DNA of 23,051 bases from Pelargonium nanum. Taxonomy: Eukaryota > Streptophyta > Magnoliopsida > Geraniales > Geraniaceae. Under the pieces are notes generated by a model. It searched no databases. It was not told where the DNA came from and saw nothing but the letters and a program-made list of their open reading frames with translations. The stretch lies in assembly GCA_036897485.1 (NCBI GenBank), contig JAYMTF010001499.1, forward strand, positions 1 to 23,051, in the 5' to 3' direction. Positions 1 to 11,000 of the stretch are shown piece by piece (the stretch's first letter is position 1; each line of letters opens with the position of its first letter). The translations under genes and the position numbers were made by a program.

Positions 1-21
1 TTATTATTATTATTATTATTA
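1..21. repeat. (TTA)n microsatellite
   Basis: About seven uninterrupted TTA/ATT units at the very edge of the window, so its full length is not known. Confidence 0.9.
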
Positions 22-900
22 TAACAAACCCACAAACATATTCTTAACATTTATACTAAAAATGTAAAGTAGAAGTTTGAACATATAAGTTTTGATGCTT
101 GAGTTTGAAAATTGAAAAGTCAATAAATTCAACATCTCAATTTCAAAATTACAATAAACAATTAAAAAAATTCATTAAGTATCTTAACAAACACTTTGTC
201 TATTGTCACTTTGATTTGTGATATGTCACTTGTGTTGCACAAGCTCCCAAATTATTTTTTAATAGAACAAATCTAGAATCTTGATAATTAAAATAAAATT
301 AGAGTGGAAACATATTTTTCCAAAAGGGGAAAGTGTTTTATATAAAGAAATTAGAATATTTTGAAGAATGGTCAAGGAACCGGCAACATCCATAAATTTA
401 TACTTGCTTATCACACATTGGACCACGTACCAATAAAATGAGGAGATTAATTATTTAATTATGTGATGAATTCAAATTTAGAATGAGCTTGATACGAGAG
501 AAAAAAGAAGAAGATGGATTTAGAGAAAAACAATTAATAAATTAAAACGTCAAAGTCATCATGGTTCACTATAAATTGACACTCGTAGAAGGATGATTTT
601 TCCGACCTCAAGTATATTTACATGATTCGTATTAGCAAATATTTGTGTCAAATTTGATGGGCTATATATAAACTCGGATCAAGATCGTCAGTTTTAAATA
701 TCATTTATGTTTGATTGAGACTCGATGAATTCTTTATCTAACCATTGAAGTGATATATTTGGGACCAATCATGTGTGAAAAATATTCTTAAGAGCAAAAA
801 GAGAATGATACAAAAAAAGTAAACAAAAGTATAAGCCATAAAAAGAAAGAAGCCTCCTCAAACTTTATTCACTTGTGATAATTATTTTTATAGTAAAACC

Positions 901-922
901 TAAGAAGAAGAAGAAGAAGAAA
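901..922. repeat. (AAG)n microsatellite
   Basis: A run of AAG/AGA triplets inside a pyrimidine/purine-skewed stretch. Such runs are common in plant 5' leaders, but no start codon followed by a plausible protein was found downstream. Confidence 0.8.
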
Positions 923-1668
923 CTTTGATTTCTCCATTGATGATTTGCAAAACCCCACCAATCTTCTTTTCCATTCCACTAACTAAAATTTGATTCTTTC
1001 ACTTCATTGTTCCTCCATTTCTTGTTGTTGCAATAATAAATAAGTTCATGTGTATCATCATCATGATTAATATTATCATTACAATAAAAATAAATTCACT
1101 AGCTTTATCTAGGGTTTTTGATTAATAAATAAATAATAAACTATCTTTCTTTCTGTTTTTGTTTTTATTTTTAAGACATCAAGGTGGTGCTATTGATTAA
1201 TTAGTATAGTGATAAATGAGATGAGAAGGAATATTTATTGATCAATATTGAAGAATTTTATGGAAGAAGCTTATTGAATAGGTGGGGATATGCCTAGGAA
1301 AATTTGGGACCCCCTAATTATAACTAGTCACAACCAATTCCATGACGTATATTGTGCGTAAGCTTGATATATAAATTCGGTTAATTTTTTAAAAATAATA
1401 TTATAAATGTCTAAAATATTGTAAAAAAAATTGTATAAAATTATGATGTGTTGGAATGGTGTAATTGCCAACGTAAAATATTATTTTATACACAAACTGC
1501 TAAAAATAGTAATTTTTATCCAAACATAATAGTTTTAGGTTTAAAGCATTGAATTCACATCAAAGCTAGCTAAGAGAAATGGAGTAAAAAGCCAATTTTA
1601 TTCAAACAAGAAACCAAAAAATAAGAGGTAATGGTAGGTCTAGAATTTAATACAAGTATCATGGTAAG

Positions 1669-1709
1669 TAGCCATTAATGGGTTAAAGAAAAAGCTAGCC
1701 ATTAATGGG
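1669..1709. repeat. Two direct copies of a palindromic TTAATGG-type site
   Basis: TAGCCATTAATGGG occurs at 1669-1682 and again at 1696-1709, a 27-bp offset. The core CCATTAATGG (1672-1681 and 1699-1708) is a perfect palindrome, so TTAATGG is present on both strands in each copy. TTAAT(G/C)(G/C) is the described recognition core of WUSCHEL-class homeodomain proteins. Whether anything binds here is inference, because no gene start lies within several kilobases on the visible side. Confidence 0.4.
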
Positions 1710-2895
1710 ACCATAATTTATATGTACATATTATATAGTATATATTATGTATATACATTGATAGTTTGGTACAAATAATAATATGAAAGGTCAGTTTGTG
1801 AGTTGGGGTCCATAGATGAGAGAGCAATGGTTCTTCTCTTATCCAACTTCACTTTACATTGTGTAGTCATTTTTCACCAATTATTAAAGTGTAATATTCT
1901 TCAACTCCTAATCTATTTTATTTATTTGTTTTTTTTAATATAGAACAAAACCATGCATGCCCACATTTCATGTATAGACCTAACCTCTCCTTCCCTTAGT
2001 CACATGCATTTGCCCAACAAATCCAAAGAAAATTTTCAATTATTTTGACAAAGTTTCTTGGGATTCATTTTAGTCTTATCCTTGTTTGAAACTATTCATG
2101 TAAATGATTGTGGGAATAAAAAAAAATATGTATTGCATTTGTTTCAAAATTCAATATAAGTGTTATTTTTTTGGTTGTAAAATAGAGATAATAATATACT
2201 TACTATTTTTTTTTTATGGAATTAATATTTCAATGGGTATTATAGATTCTAATAGAAATAAATTTGATATAGTACTAAATATCTTGCATAACTAATTTAC
2301 TTTATAAATAAATTTTTATTTTAAATAACTCTTATTTTGAGTTAGAGAATATCAGCTTTAAGAATTAGTTAATAAATTTATAATTAGTTGGATTCCAAAA
2401 AGAAGGACAATGGAAATATTGGGTCCAACTTTATTTTGACATGATCCTTCTTTGTTTTTATTCATTATTTTAATTTATTTTTTTTTTACTTTCTGTCTGA
2501 AAAGGTAAAATCCACTAACATTGATCCATTGGATTGGTTTCATAACTAAAATTATCCTTTCAATTGTAATAGAAAAATAGATTAAAAAAATGCTCATTCC
2601 TCTGGATATGAAATATGAATATTTTAAATTTTTTCTTTAATTTCTCTCATAAAGTAAATTTATTTGAAGAAAACTCTAGTTTCTCCCGCTAATAAAAAAA
2701 ACATAGACGATAACTTGAATCAAATACGAAATAAAAAATAAAAAATAAATGACCAAAATAACCTCCAAACAACGTGAGAACGTGAAACTACATGCAACCT
2801 ACACACTCAACAAAGTTGAGTTAATACTCCTTTTAAAAAAAAATTGAGCTACACAATGGAGGTAGCCCTCCCACTTTAACCCAAAATTTCACCCC

Positions 2896-2968
2896 ATCCG
2901 ACGCAATGAGATTTGAACCCACGACCTGCCACGTGAAGATGTGTGTCTTAACCATTGCGTCGCCCCCT
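2896..2968 (-). repeat. tRNA-derived SINE-like fragment
   Basis: Read on the minus strand, this has a B-box-like GGGTTCAAATCTC and, further 5', the sequence ATGGTTAAGAC, which resembles the A-box/D-arm region of Leu/Ser tRNAs. The two ends form a perfect 9-bp inverted repeat (GACGCAATG at 2900-2908 against CATTGCGTC at 2953-2961) that would act as an acceptor-like stem. The enclosed part is too short and irregular for a working tRNA: there is no clean anticodon arm and the stem sits in the wrong register. It is best read as the head of a tRNA-derived SINE or a decayed tRNA. No A-rich tail or target duplication was identified. Confidence 0.5.
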
Positions 2969-2989
2969 AAGGGGCGAGTTAATACTCTT

Positions 2990-4560
2990 ATTCCATATCA
3001 TTTTTTATTTTGTCTGAGCAAGTTTCACACAATTTGTGAACATCAACATCTGAACTTAAAAGTGTTTCATCTCCTACTTCATCTGGTTTAATTCGAGTTG
3101 AGCCGGTTATACCGATAAAACTCTCTCTAACAAGTTAACGCAAGTAAAAAAATCATTTTACAATCCATAATTAAGTGAAATGAAAAGTTATTACACAAAA
3201 TCCTCATTAGGACCACAATAGTCAGATTGATGTGAACTTGCAACCACCAAATTGCTAGTTATTAATCAAAATTCTTTCTGGATTGTCAGTACAAAATCAT
3301 AGAGATGTCAATTTTTAAATATTGTCTATCAATTATTGGGATTAATTACTGAGAACAAAATAAAACTATTGTGAAAGAAACCTTGGCAGACACATAATGT
3401 TTCAATTATAAATCTTTGATGTCAACTTTTTAAATTCTAGCCAATGGTCCAAATCTTAATTTCAAAATTTGTGTGCTCACAAAACTTTAATTTATTATGA
3501 TATTTTTGCTCTTTTAGCATTGAATAATATTTCGAAAAGTTGAAATTTGAATTTTTAGAGTCAAGGGTGGCAAACAAAATCACAAATTAAATAAATATTT
3601 TTAATAATAACCCGATACAAATAAGCTCCATAGATCTAATTTCTCAAAATGGACAAATGTGTACAAAATTCATTGAGATGCATATTCGTAAATGCATTTT
3701 CTACGCACTATTTGTAAACTCAAATTTGCTGACGTTCTGACTAAAACTTGCATTTCATAGATTCAGGTCATATAAAATTATCGGTTTTTGGAACAATTTT
3801 GTCCTAATGAGTATGTGAGTCGGGCCGGGTATACCTCAATCAAAACTTAACAACATAAAAGAATATTTATATTTTTTATGTTGAAAATAAAGATGGGTGG
3901 GGCTCCAATCCAAGTGGATGGGTTTATGTGTATCAATCACTTCAAATATATTCACTAACCCTAAACTCATTAAAAGGCATTTTATGTCTTTGGTTGATAT
4001 GTAATATATTGGCCCCCACTCATTCATCTCCAAATCCTCCTAATTTCTACTTTTCTTAAAGAAATATAAATAATTAAACTGAAAAGTTTGTTTCGCTCTT
4101 TCACCTAATTTCAAATATAAATAACTAGTAATATATTTGTACCAAATATAAATCCAAAACTTATGAGTTGAGACTTAAATTGGCCTGTATTGTATTACAA
4201 CTCGGGATTTAGTTCTCAAACTCGCTCTAACAAATTTACGGAGATAGAGCGCCCGCCTAAATTTATTTATTAAACTCTTTTATTAGAATATCTAATAAAA
4301 AATAAGAAATTTGGATTAGAAAAATAAAGATGCCAAATTGAGTGGTGTGGGTCCAAAAAATGGTAGGGCCCATGTGAGGGCATAGATGGAACATATGCCA
4401 AATTTTGCTACTCGTGTCAATTTGGTTAAGGTCGTCAAAAATTCAAAATCCATCAACTAATCATTGCTTTTTCCACTAACACCAAAAGTTCAAAGATAAT
4501 GTGAAAATTAAAGACTTTTAGAGTGAATCATATTATTTGATAATTTGACTTACACACGTT
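2990..4560. other. AT-rich intergenic DNA, nothing recognised
   Basis: Both strands were examined. No protein-like reading frame, RNA gene or delimited repeat could be supported. Scattered GGGCCC/GTGGG motifs near 4340-4385 are not attached to any recognisable gene. Confidence 0.6.
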
Positions 4561-4561
4561 A

Positions 4562-4973
4562 TTATCAAATGGAAAAAAATTTAAAATGGTCTCTGAACTA
4601 TTCAGTTCGTGTAATTTTGGTTTCTGAACTATTAAATGTGTCATTTCAGTTCAAAAAATAGGCAAAAGAGTCGTTATAGTCCAAACGTTTCAAAAAACCG
4701 AGCCCCGTCAGGACATTCCATCAAAATCACTTACAAAACCGTTAAATTTTAATTAAAAAAAATATTTTAAAAAAAGTTCACGTCATCAAAACTTAACAGA
4801 TTCCGTCAGTTTTTTAACGGAATGTCCTGACCGAGCTCGTTTTTTGAAAACGTTTGGACTATAACGACTCTTTCGCTTATCTTTTAGACTAAAATGATAC
4901 ATTTGATAGTTCAGGACAAAAATAGCACGAACCGGATAGTTCAGGACTATTTTTAACTTTTTCCTTATCAAAT
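4562..4973. mobile_element. Mutator-type MITE with 9-bp target site duplication
   Basis: A foldback element of 394 bp (4571-4964) is flanked by a perfect 9-bp direct repeat TTATCAAAT (4562-4570 and 4965-4973). Its ends are GGAAAAA... and ...TTTTTCC. The left arm (about 4571-4719) pairs with the right arm (about 4819-4964) over roughly 146-149 bp. Both arms share, in the same order, CTGAACTAT, GTTCGTG, CTGAACTAT, AGAGTCGTTATAGTCCAAAC and GTCAGGACATTCC. The roughly 100-bp centre is AT-rich and has no coding capacity. A 9-bp duplication with long terminal inverted repeats is characteristic of the Mutator superfamily, so this is a non-autonomous MULE-type MITE. The open frame inside it at 4786-4971 is an artefact of the inverted repeat. 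Confidence 0.88.
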
Positions 4974-4974
4974 T

Positions 4975-7240
4975 GATTTTATAATGATGGGTGATTTGTA
5001 GCCGTCCGATGAAAATACCGATCTATCTGTGATGAGCCGTCGAGAAGTGGATTTGATTGAGCGCGTGTTTGCTTTATGAGCGTGCGAGAATTGTGGCGGG
5101 TCCGTCAATTCGGCTCGGCTCGGCTGGAGCCGACTTTGTGAAAGTTTAAAAATCTTAATGGGCCTCCGTTTTCAGGGTTGTTTGGATTCGGCGGCCCAAG
5201 TAAAATAAATCTCATCGTATCTCTTGCTGGATTGTCTCATCCACTCTCCACCACCGCGTGTGTGGCACACTTTCTTTGCAAACCTTATATTTGAGGCATT
5301 TTTTTTATTCTCTTTTCCGAATTTATGTCGTGCTAAAAATTGACTGTTTATTATGTTGGTCACAAGATTATTATTTAACTTAACCTTATGTGATATGAAA
5401 TATATAATCAATCTTTAATGTGTTTTACAAGATCAACAAAAAACAGTATAATTGTTAAATGTTTTAGATTATTTGCACGAACATGACTAGCTACTAATTT
5501 TCATGTTTCTTGCGTTCATTTCGTAGTTTGAGTTGTTGGGTCATGCTTTGTGACTTATATTATTAGTTGTAGCTTAAACAATTTCAATCAGAAATCTCAA
5601 GGACTCAAATTTCGGTATATAATTTTGTGGGTTCAGTTACACAAAATAGACGGACCGTGTTTTGGGTTGGCCAGGTTAGAAAAGTTCACACATATATGTA
5701 CATTTTACACATGGAACAAAAATTCACCCAATCATGCACATGTCCAAAACTCGAATTCACAATTCTTACTTACATGCATATGGAGTAAAGTTGATAACTT
5801 GGATCTGAAACTGCGGACATCTGAAATCAAATTCGATCAAATTTTGATAGGATGTGAAATATGATCCAAACCTTTTTGGACTTGGATTCAAATTTACTTG
5901 CCAAACAAATCCGACGCTAAATTCAAATTGTCACCTATTATAAAGTGTGTGGTGAGCATTGAGTCATTGAGTAGAAAAATCGGGATTTGAGTCGGGTACG
6001 ACTTCAAATTCTATTTTCAGTACCAACTATCATCAGAATAATTGGTTTAAGATGTTTTCTCCACCATAAGTCTCAGATTCGGTACGCTTGCTTATAAAGA
6101 AAATTATATTTTCAGTCTCAAAATGAGCTGAATTGTGTGGAATTAAAATTCATAAAATAAACCAGTGTGAATGTTGAAACCTTATATTGATTGGGGGACA
6201 GGTAGGAATTTAATGGAACCTCGATAAATCAAAATTTTGAGATAATATTTTTAAAGTAGATAAATTTATTTATGTTCTTGCGTAGAAAACTAGAAACAGA
6301 AGTTACAGAACAGATTGTAGAATTAAACATTAAATAAAACAAGAGGGAATTAATTGGGAAATTAAATTCTGGGATTATTGACTTTAGATTTGGATCTGAG
6401 CTTAGAGCATTTATCAAGAGAACCATGTGAATACAATGATTAGCTTAAAATTAATAGGTGCATTGAAACAAACTTTGAGACAAAAAATAATTTATACGAA
6501 AAAATATTACTAGCATTATTTATTTATATAGATACAATATTGCAAATAAATTTAAGTTTTAAATTAATATTGCAAGCATAGATATTATAATTTACAATTT
6601 TATTACTATGTTAACAGGTGAGAGACTGCTTATAGCAGTTGAGATTAATATTTTTTATTTGATTTCGATTCGAGAGTATCATGTTAAATTTTGTGTACTG
6701 ATCTGCGAATAGAGTAGCTCATGAATTAGCTGGATAACCCTATTCTATGTCTGATGGTATGTACTTCGAGTAGAAAAATGTCCCGGAGTTTGTTCAACAA
6801 GACATTATGAATAAATAGATATGCATTTTATGTAAGAAAAACATGTCATTTTTAATGTTATTTCAGTTCTTTTTACTAGTTTTCCTTTAACGATAATTTT
6901 GTTACGTGTTCAATTATACGACAAGTAACAACGAACTTATGAGATATGTGATCGATATGCACTTCTTATCAAATTTATTTTCATCAGAATTATATAGACA
7001 TTTATGATATGAACTCACAAACACTTATTACTCAATCCACATATTTTTAAGTTCGAGAAATGCATAAAATATACTCGACAAAGTCTCGAGTCGGGTGGAT
7101 CGAATGTATATAATGAAAATTACGAGTCGGATAAATTCATAAAAACACACACATTATACACAATCTCGACTCAACCCGCGGCACAAAAAAAAACGAAATT
7201 TTCAACTCAACCTGAAACTCGAATTGTTATCTATAAACGA
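4975..7240. other. Intergenic DNA upstream of the auxin carrier
   Basis: No gene is recognised. The stretch 5000-5250 is richer in G+C than its surroundings. It holds CGGCT repeats (about 5112-5132) and two GGCCCA/GGGCC site-II-like motifs (about 5160 and 5195), as if it were an old promoter, but no coding sequence follows on either strand. The rest is AT-rich and unstructured. Distal enhancers of the downstream gene could lie here and would not be recognisable from sequence alone. Confidence 0.55.
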
Positions 7241-7246
7241 GAGACA
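7241..7246. promoter_or_regulatory. Auxin response element core (GAGACA)
   Basis: GAGACA is the reverse complement of TGTCTC, the canonical auxin response factor (ARF) binding hexamer. It lies about 100 bp upstream of the best TATA box of the auxin carrier gene. A forward TGTCTC occurs at 7588-7593 in the leader. A hexamer occurs by chance about every 2 kb per orientation pair, so this is suggestive only. Confidence 0.35.
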
Positions 7247-7340
7247 AGACTATTTACTATAAAAAGGGGGAAATAATAGCGTATGTATATAACAGGAAAT
7301 AATTAATATAATCCATAGCCGTTGAAGCTGTTCTTTGGGC

Positions 7341-7348
7341 TATAAAAA
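7341..7348 (+). promoter_or_regulatory. TATA box of the auxin carrier gene
   Basis: CTATAAAAAGC at about 7340-7350 is a good plant TATA box. It would place transcription initiation near 7370-7380, just before a pyrimidine-rich leader with a CT-rich patch at about 7497-7530. A second TATA-like sequence, TATAAAAAGG at 7258-7267, is a possible alternative and would start transcription about 80 bp earlier. Confidence 0.6.
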
Positions 7349-7372
7349 GCAAGTTCCATTTAATTTTGTTCC

Positions 7373-8024
7373 AGTCCCTTACTGATTTCAATTTCCAGCG
7401 AACACTTGATCTCTGATTCTCTCTACTCCCAAAACCCAAATCAAGAATCGAATTGGAACTGGAAGTAGAAGAATATCGGGACACGAATTTCAAGTTTCTT
7501 CTCCTTCTTCTCTCTCCTCTGTTCTTCGAATTTCCAGACCCAAGAAAAATTCTCCAATCTCCACACCATTAGCACTAAATTCAACACTGTCTCTGTACTG
7601 ATTAGCCAAAAGGGTCTTCATATCTGCAGAGAATATAAAGATTGATCACTGAAATCGGAGGTAGTGGCCTACTCTGTTTTCTGGCAGCTGGTACTTTTTT
7701 GCAGAGAAATGGTGGATTCTGGAGCTAGCTAGGTACACGAGCACGACGAGACCTCTCGAGCAAGGTACTGAGTTGACTCATCGGGTTGGTTTCGAGTTCC
7801 GAGACCCATCGAACCAGACCCCTCTTTCTCAGAGTTCGCTTTTTCAGTTTTTTTTTTTGTGTGTGATTCTGGTCTTCGGATCTGAGCGAGGAAGGGTCCG
7901 ATAATGGCTTTCGTTTTCTTGGGTTGCGTTTGGTTTTGCTTTTGTCTCATTTACTGTGCTTTGTATGTTTCAGATCTGCGACTATTTAGACGTTGGGTTT
8001 TAGAGAAAACAGAGGATTTTCACA
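7373..8024 (+). other. 5' leader of the auxin carrier gene, with probable intron
   Basis: Between the presumed transcription start and the main ATG at 8025 there are about 650 bases. The most likely 5'-UTR intron runs from 7765 (CAAG|GTACTG) to 7973 (a T-rich tract ending TTTCAG). Another possible donor is at 7733. Removal of the intron deletes the ATG at 7904, which opens a long out-of-frame reading through the main start. After splicing only one upstream ATG remains, the uORF at 7709. The leader boundaries are inferred from signals, not transcripts. Confidence 0.5.
7709..7732 (+). CDS. Short upstream ORF (7 codons) in the auxin carrier leader
   Basis: This is the first ATG downstream of the presumed transcription start. 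It has G at -3 and G at +4, a favourable initiation context. It encodes MVDSGAS and stops at TAG, about 290 nt before the main ATG (about 80 nt if the leader intron is removed). By general knowledge of scanning, such a uORF would lower or condition translation of the main ORF. Peptide conservation has not been assessed. Confidence 0.4.
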   Translation: MVDSGAS

Positions 8025-11000
8025 ATGCTGGCTCAGAAGCAAGCAGAGGAAGCTATAGTCTCCAACTTCGCCGACGCCGACGACGGCAGCGCGAAAATCG
8101 GCGGCGAGGACGGGAAGGAAGAGGAGGATCATGGATTGTTCAATGTCAAGAGCTTCCTTTGGCATGGCGGTTCTGCTTGGGACGCTTGGTTCAGCTGTGC
8201 CTCGAATCAAGTACTGATCATGAAGTCGAACTTGTGGGTGCTCTGTTTTTCTGGTTTTTGGATTTGGGTTTGATCGATTTTGGTGTTTTTTTTTTCAGGT
8301 TGCGCAAGTTTTGTTGACGCTACCGTACTCGTTCTCGCAACTGGGTATGCTTTCTGGGATTGTTCTTCAGATATTCTATGGAATTATGGGGAGCTGGACG
8401 GCGTATCTGATCAGTGTGCTCTACATCGAGTACAGAAGCAGGAAGGAGAAAGAGAATGTCAACTTCAAGAACCATGTCATTCAGGTGTTCGACGAAATGC
8501 CTCAAAGAACCATCACCTTCACACACCACAAGTTTTAGTCCAAATTCCAAAATATCTTCAAAAATAAGCTTCAGTTGTGTTTTTATCATTTTATGGTTCA
8601 CTTTATGAGCAAAAATTGAAACTTCACTGTTCATCAATGGCAGTGGTTTGAAGTTCTTGATGGATTGTTGGGTCCTTACTGGAAAGCTGTGGGTCTTGCC
8701 TTCAACTGTACTTTTCTCCTCTTTGGATCTGTCATACAACTCATTGCCTGTGCAAGGTAAAAAAAAAAAATCCAAGTTCAGTCTTTATTGATCTTTCTAT
8801 TTTTGAACACACTACAATGAATCTAAACTGGGTTTTGTTTTTTGCTATGTTCTTGGATTGTAACAGTAACATATATTACATCAATGACCATTTGGACAAG
8901 AGGACATGGACTTATATATTTGGAGCTTGTTGTGCCACCACTGTCTTCATACCCTCCTTCCACAACTACAGAATTTGGTCTTTTCTTGGACTTGGCATGA
9001 CCACTTACACTGCTTGGTACATGGCCATAGCAGCTCTGGTTCATGGACAGGTTCTTGTTCACATATACTATAAGATCTCATGGTTTCTTGATTGTTGTGT
9101 CCATTTGGTTGGTTTGCTAATGGGAAATCTTGTGTGCAGACTGAGGGTGTGACTCACTCAGGCCCAACCAAGCTGGTTCTGTACTTCACTGGAGCCACCA
9201 ACATCTTGTACACCTTTGGTGGACATGCTGTGACTGTGTGAGCAATTTATTTTATGTTTCTTCTTCTTCTTTATGGTATTATCCTTTGCTTCATTTGCCT
9301 CTTCACACCTTCCATTTGCAGCTTTTGAGACCACAGACAAAATTGAACTGTCAAGTTTTGCCTGTGTCTCAATAGTTTATTCATGTCACAGTTGAGCTTT
9401 TGGTGTAATGTTATGGTCAATTCTCATTTCTCAATTGATTAATCTTCATGAGTTCTTCTTCAGCTTTGTTTTGTCCTTTACCTTTACATTATTTAAGTGC
9501 CATGGTCTCAATAATTTCAGACAAGAAGATACTTAGGGTGCAAGAATCCAATGAGTCCATGTCATTTTCATTGTTTGATAATTGATGCTCTTGTGGTGGA
9601 TGCTAATGGTAATGAAATGTTCTGGAAATGCATATTTCAGGGAAATCATGCACGCAATGTGGAAGCCGCAGAAATTTAAGTACATTTACTTGTTCGCCAC
9701 ATTCTACGTCTTCACCCTGACTCTTCCCTCAGCTTCAGCCGTCTACTGGGCATTTGGCGATGAACTGCTCAATCATTCCAATGCCTTCTCGCTCCTTCCG
9801 AGAACAAAATTCCGTGACGCTGCTGTTATCCTCATGCTCATTCATCAGGTTGATCACCTTTTTCACACTAATATTGGTCAAAAATTTTGCTGGTTTAGTA
9901 CTTTTCAGTTTTCACTATGAACATTTTGATGCAAGAGCTACACAACTGACATTAGATGCCCAAGTTGGTTTGACTAGTTTAGTTAGCAAGCTAAGGAAAT
10001 CACATAAATACCCTCAAATTATTTGTGTTTTTACGGCACCATATGAGGTTGATCAACATTGATTTAGTACTTTTCAACATGAATATCTTGATGCTAGTTT
10101 AGCACTTTTGTTTGAGATAAACAAGTGACATTTGATGCCCAAGTTTTGTCCTTAATAAACTATAAGAAGATCACATAAATACCCTCAAATAATTTGTTTT
10201 TCTTACCTCACTATGTGAGGTTGATCACCACTAGTTTAGGCACTTATATCGGAGCTCAACAAGTGACATTTGATGCCTAAGTTTTTAAGGAGATCACATA
10301 AATACCCTCAAATAATTTGTTTTTACCTCACTATATGAGGCTGATCATCACCAGTTTAGTACTATTCAACAAGAATAGCACTTTCATTAGAGCTAAAACA
10401 AGTGACATTTGATGCCCAAGTTTTGTCCTGAAGCGAGGGAGGTCACATAAGTACCCTCGAATAATTTGTGTTTTTACTCTTTTACCCGATCATTTGACTA
10501 ACATTGTGGAATGGTATGGTGCAGTTCATCACTTTCGGGTTTGCTTGCACGCCATTGTACTTCGTGTGGGAGAAGGTGATAGGGATGCACGACACGAAGA
10601 GCATATGCTTGAGGGCACTCGCAAGGCTCCCGGTGGTGATACCAATATGGTTCTTGGCCATAATCTTCCCGTTTTTCGGGCCTATCAACTCGGCGGTCGG
10701 GGCACTTCTGGTCAGCTTCACAGTGTACATCATCCCAGCATTGGCTCATATGCTCACCTACAGAACAGCCTCAGCCAGACAGGTAAAAGCTAAAACCAAA
10801 ACCCTTTACTCTTCTTTTGCTCACTTGGACCACATTCTTGCATACATATATGTTGGCTTATCCACATTCTTTGCATCACTAAGGGTATTTTGGTAATTTC
10901 ACAACTGCGTCGTCCCGGTGGGTTCCAAGGCTTTAATGGGCATTCCCATGTGTGTAGGACTAGGAAGGAAGAGAGAACAATTAAGGCATGGATTTGGAAA

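Larger units (their letters stand above)
22..2850. other. AT-rich intergenic DNA, no gene recognised
   Basis: No reading frame here has protein-like composition; the longest, near 2104-2295, is low-complexity AT-rich sequence. The stretch at about 860-1180 is pyrimidine-rich and holds an AAG/AGA run at 901-922. It looks like the leader of a plant gene, but no coding sequence follows it. A 14-bp direct repeat containing a palindromic TTAATGG site lies at 1669-1709 and is listed separately. Confidence 0.6.

Noticed and set aside
1286-1311. GGTGGGGATATGCCTAGGAAA as a possible miR482/2118-like stem
   Set aside because: Its complement shares only the leading TTTCCTA with that family, and no matching precursor arm was found nearby.
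2906-3091. Open frame beginning RFEPTTCHV
   Set aside because: The sequence is the antisense reading of a tRNA B-box region in a SINE-like repeat, a common artefact.
5550-5864. 104-codon plus-strand ORF
   Set aside because: It has an alternative start codon, no family resemblance, no promoter or splice context, and AT-rich composition like the surrounding DNA.
7904-8317. 137-codon plus-strand ORF over the start of the auxin carrier
   Set aside because: It overlaps the first coding exon out of frame and runs through two probable introns. It matters only as a consequence of leader-intron retention.
8320-8775. 151-codon minus-strand ORF over exons 2-3 of the auxin carrier
   Set aside because: It is an antisense shadow of strongly conserved carrier exons and shows no domain resemblance.
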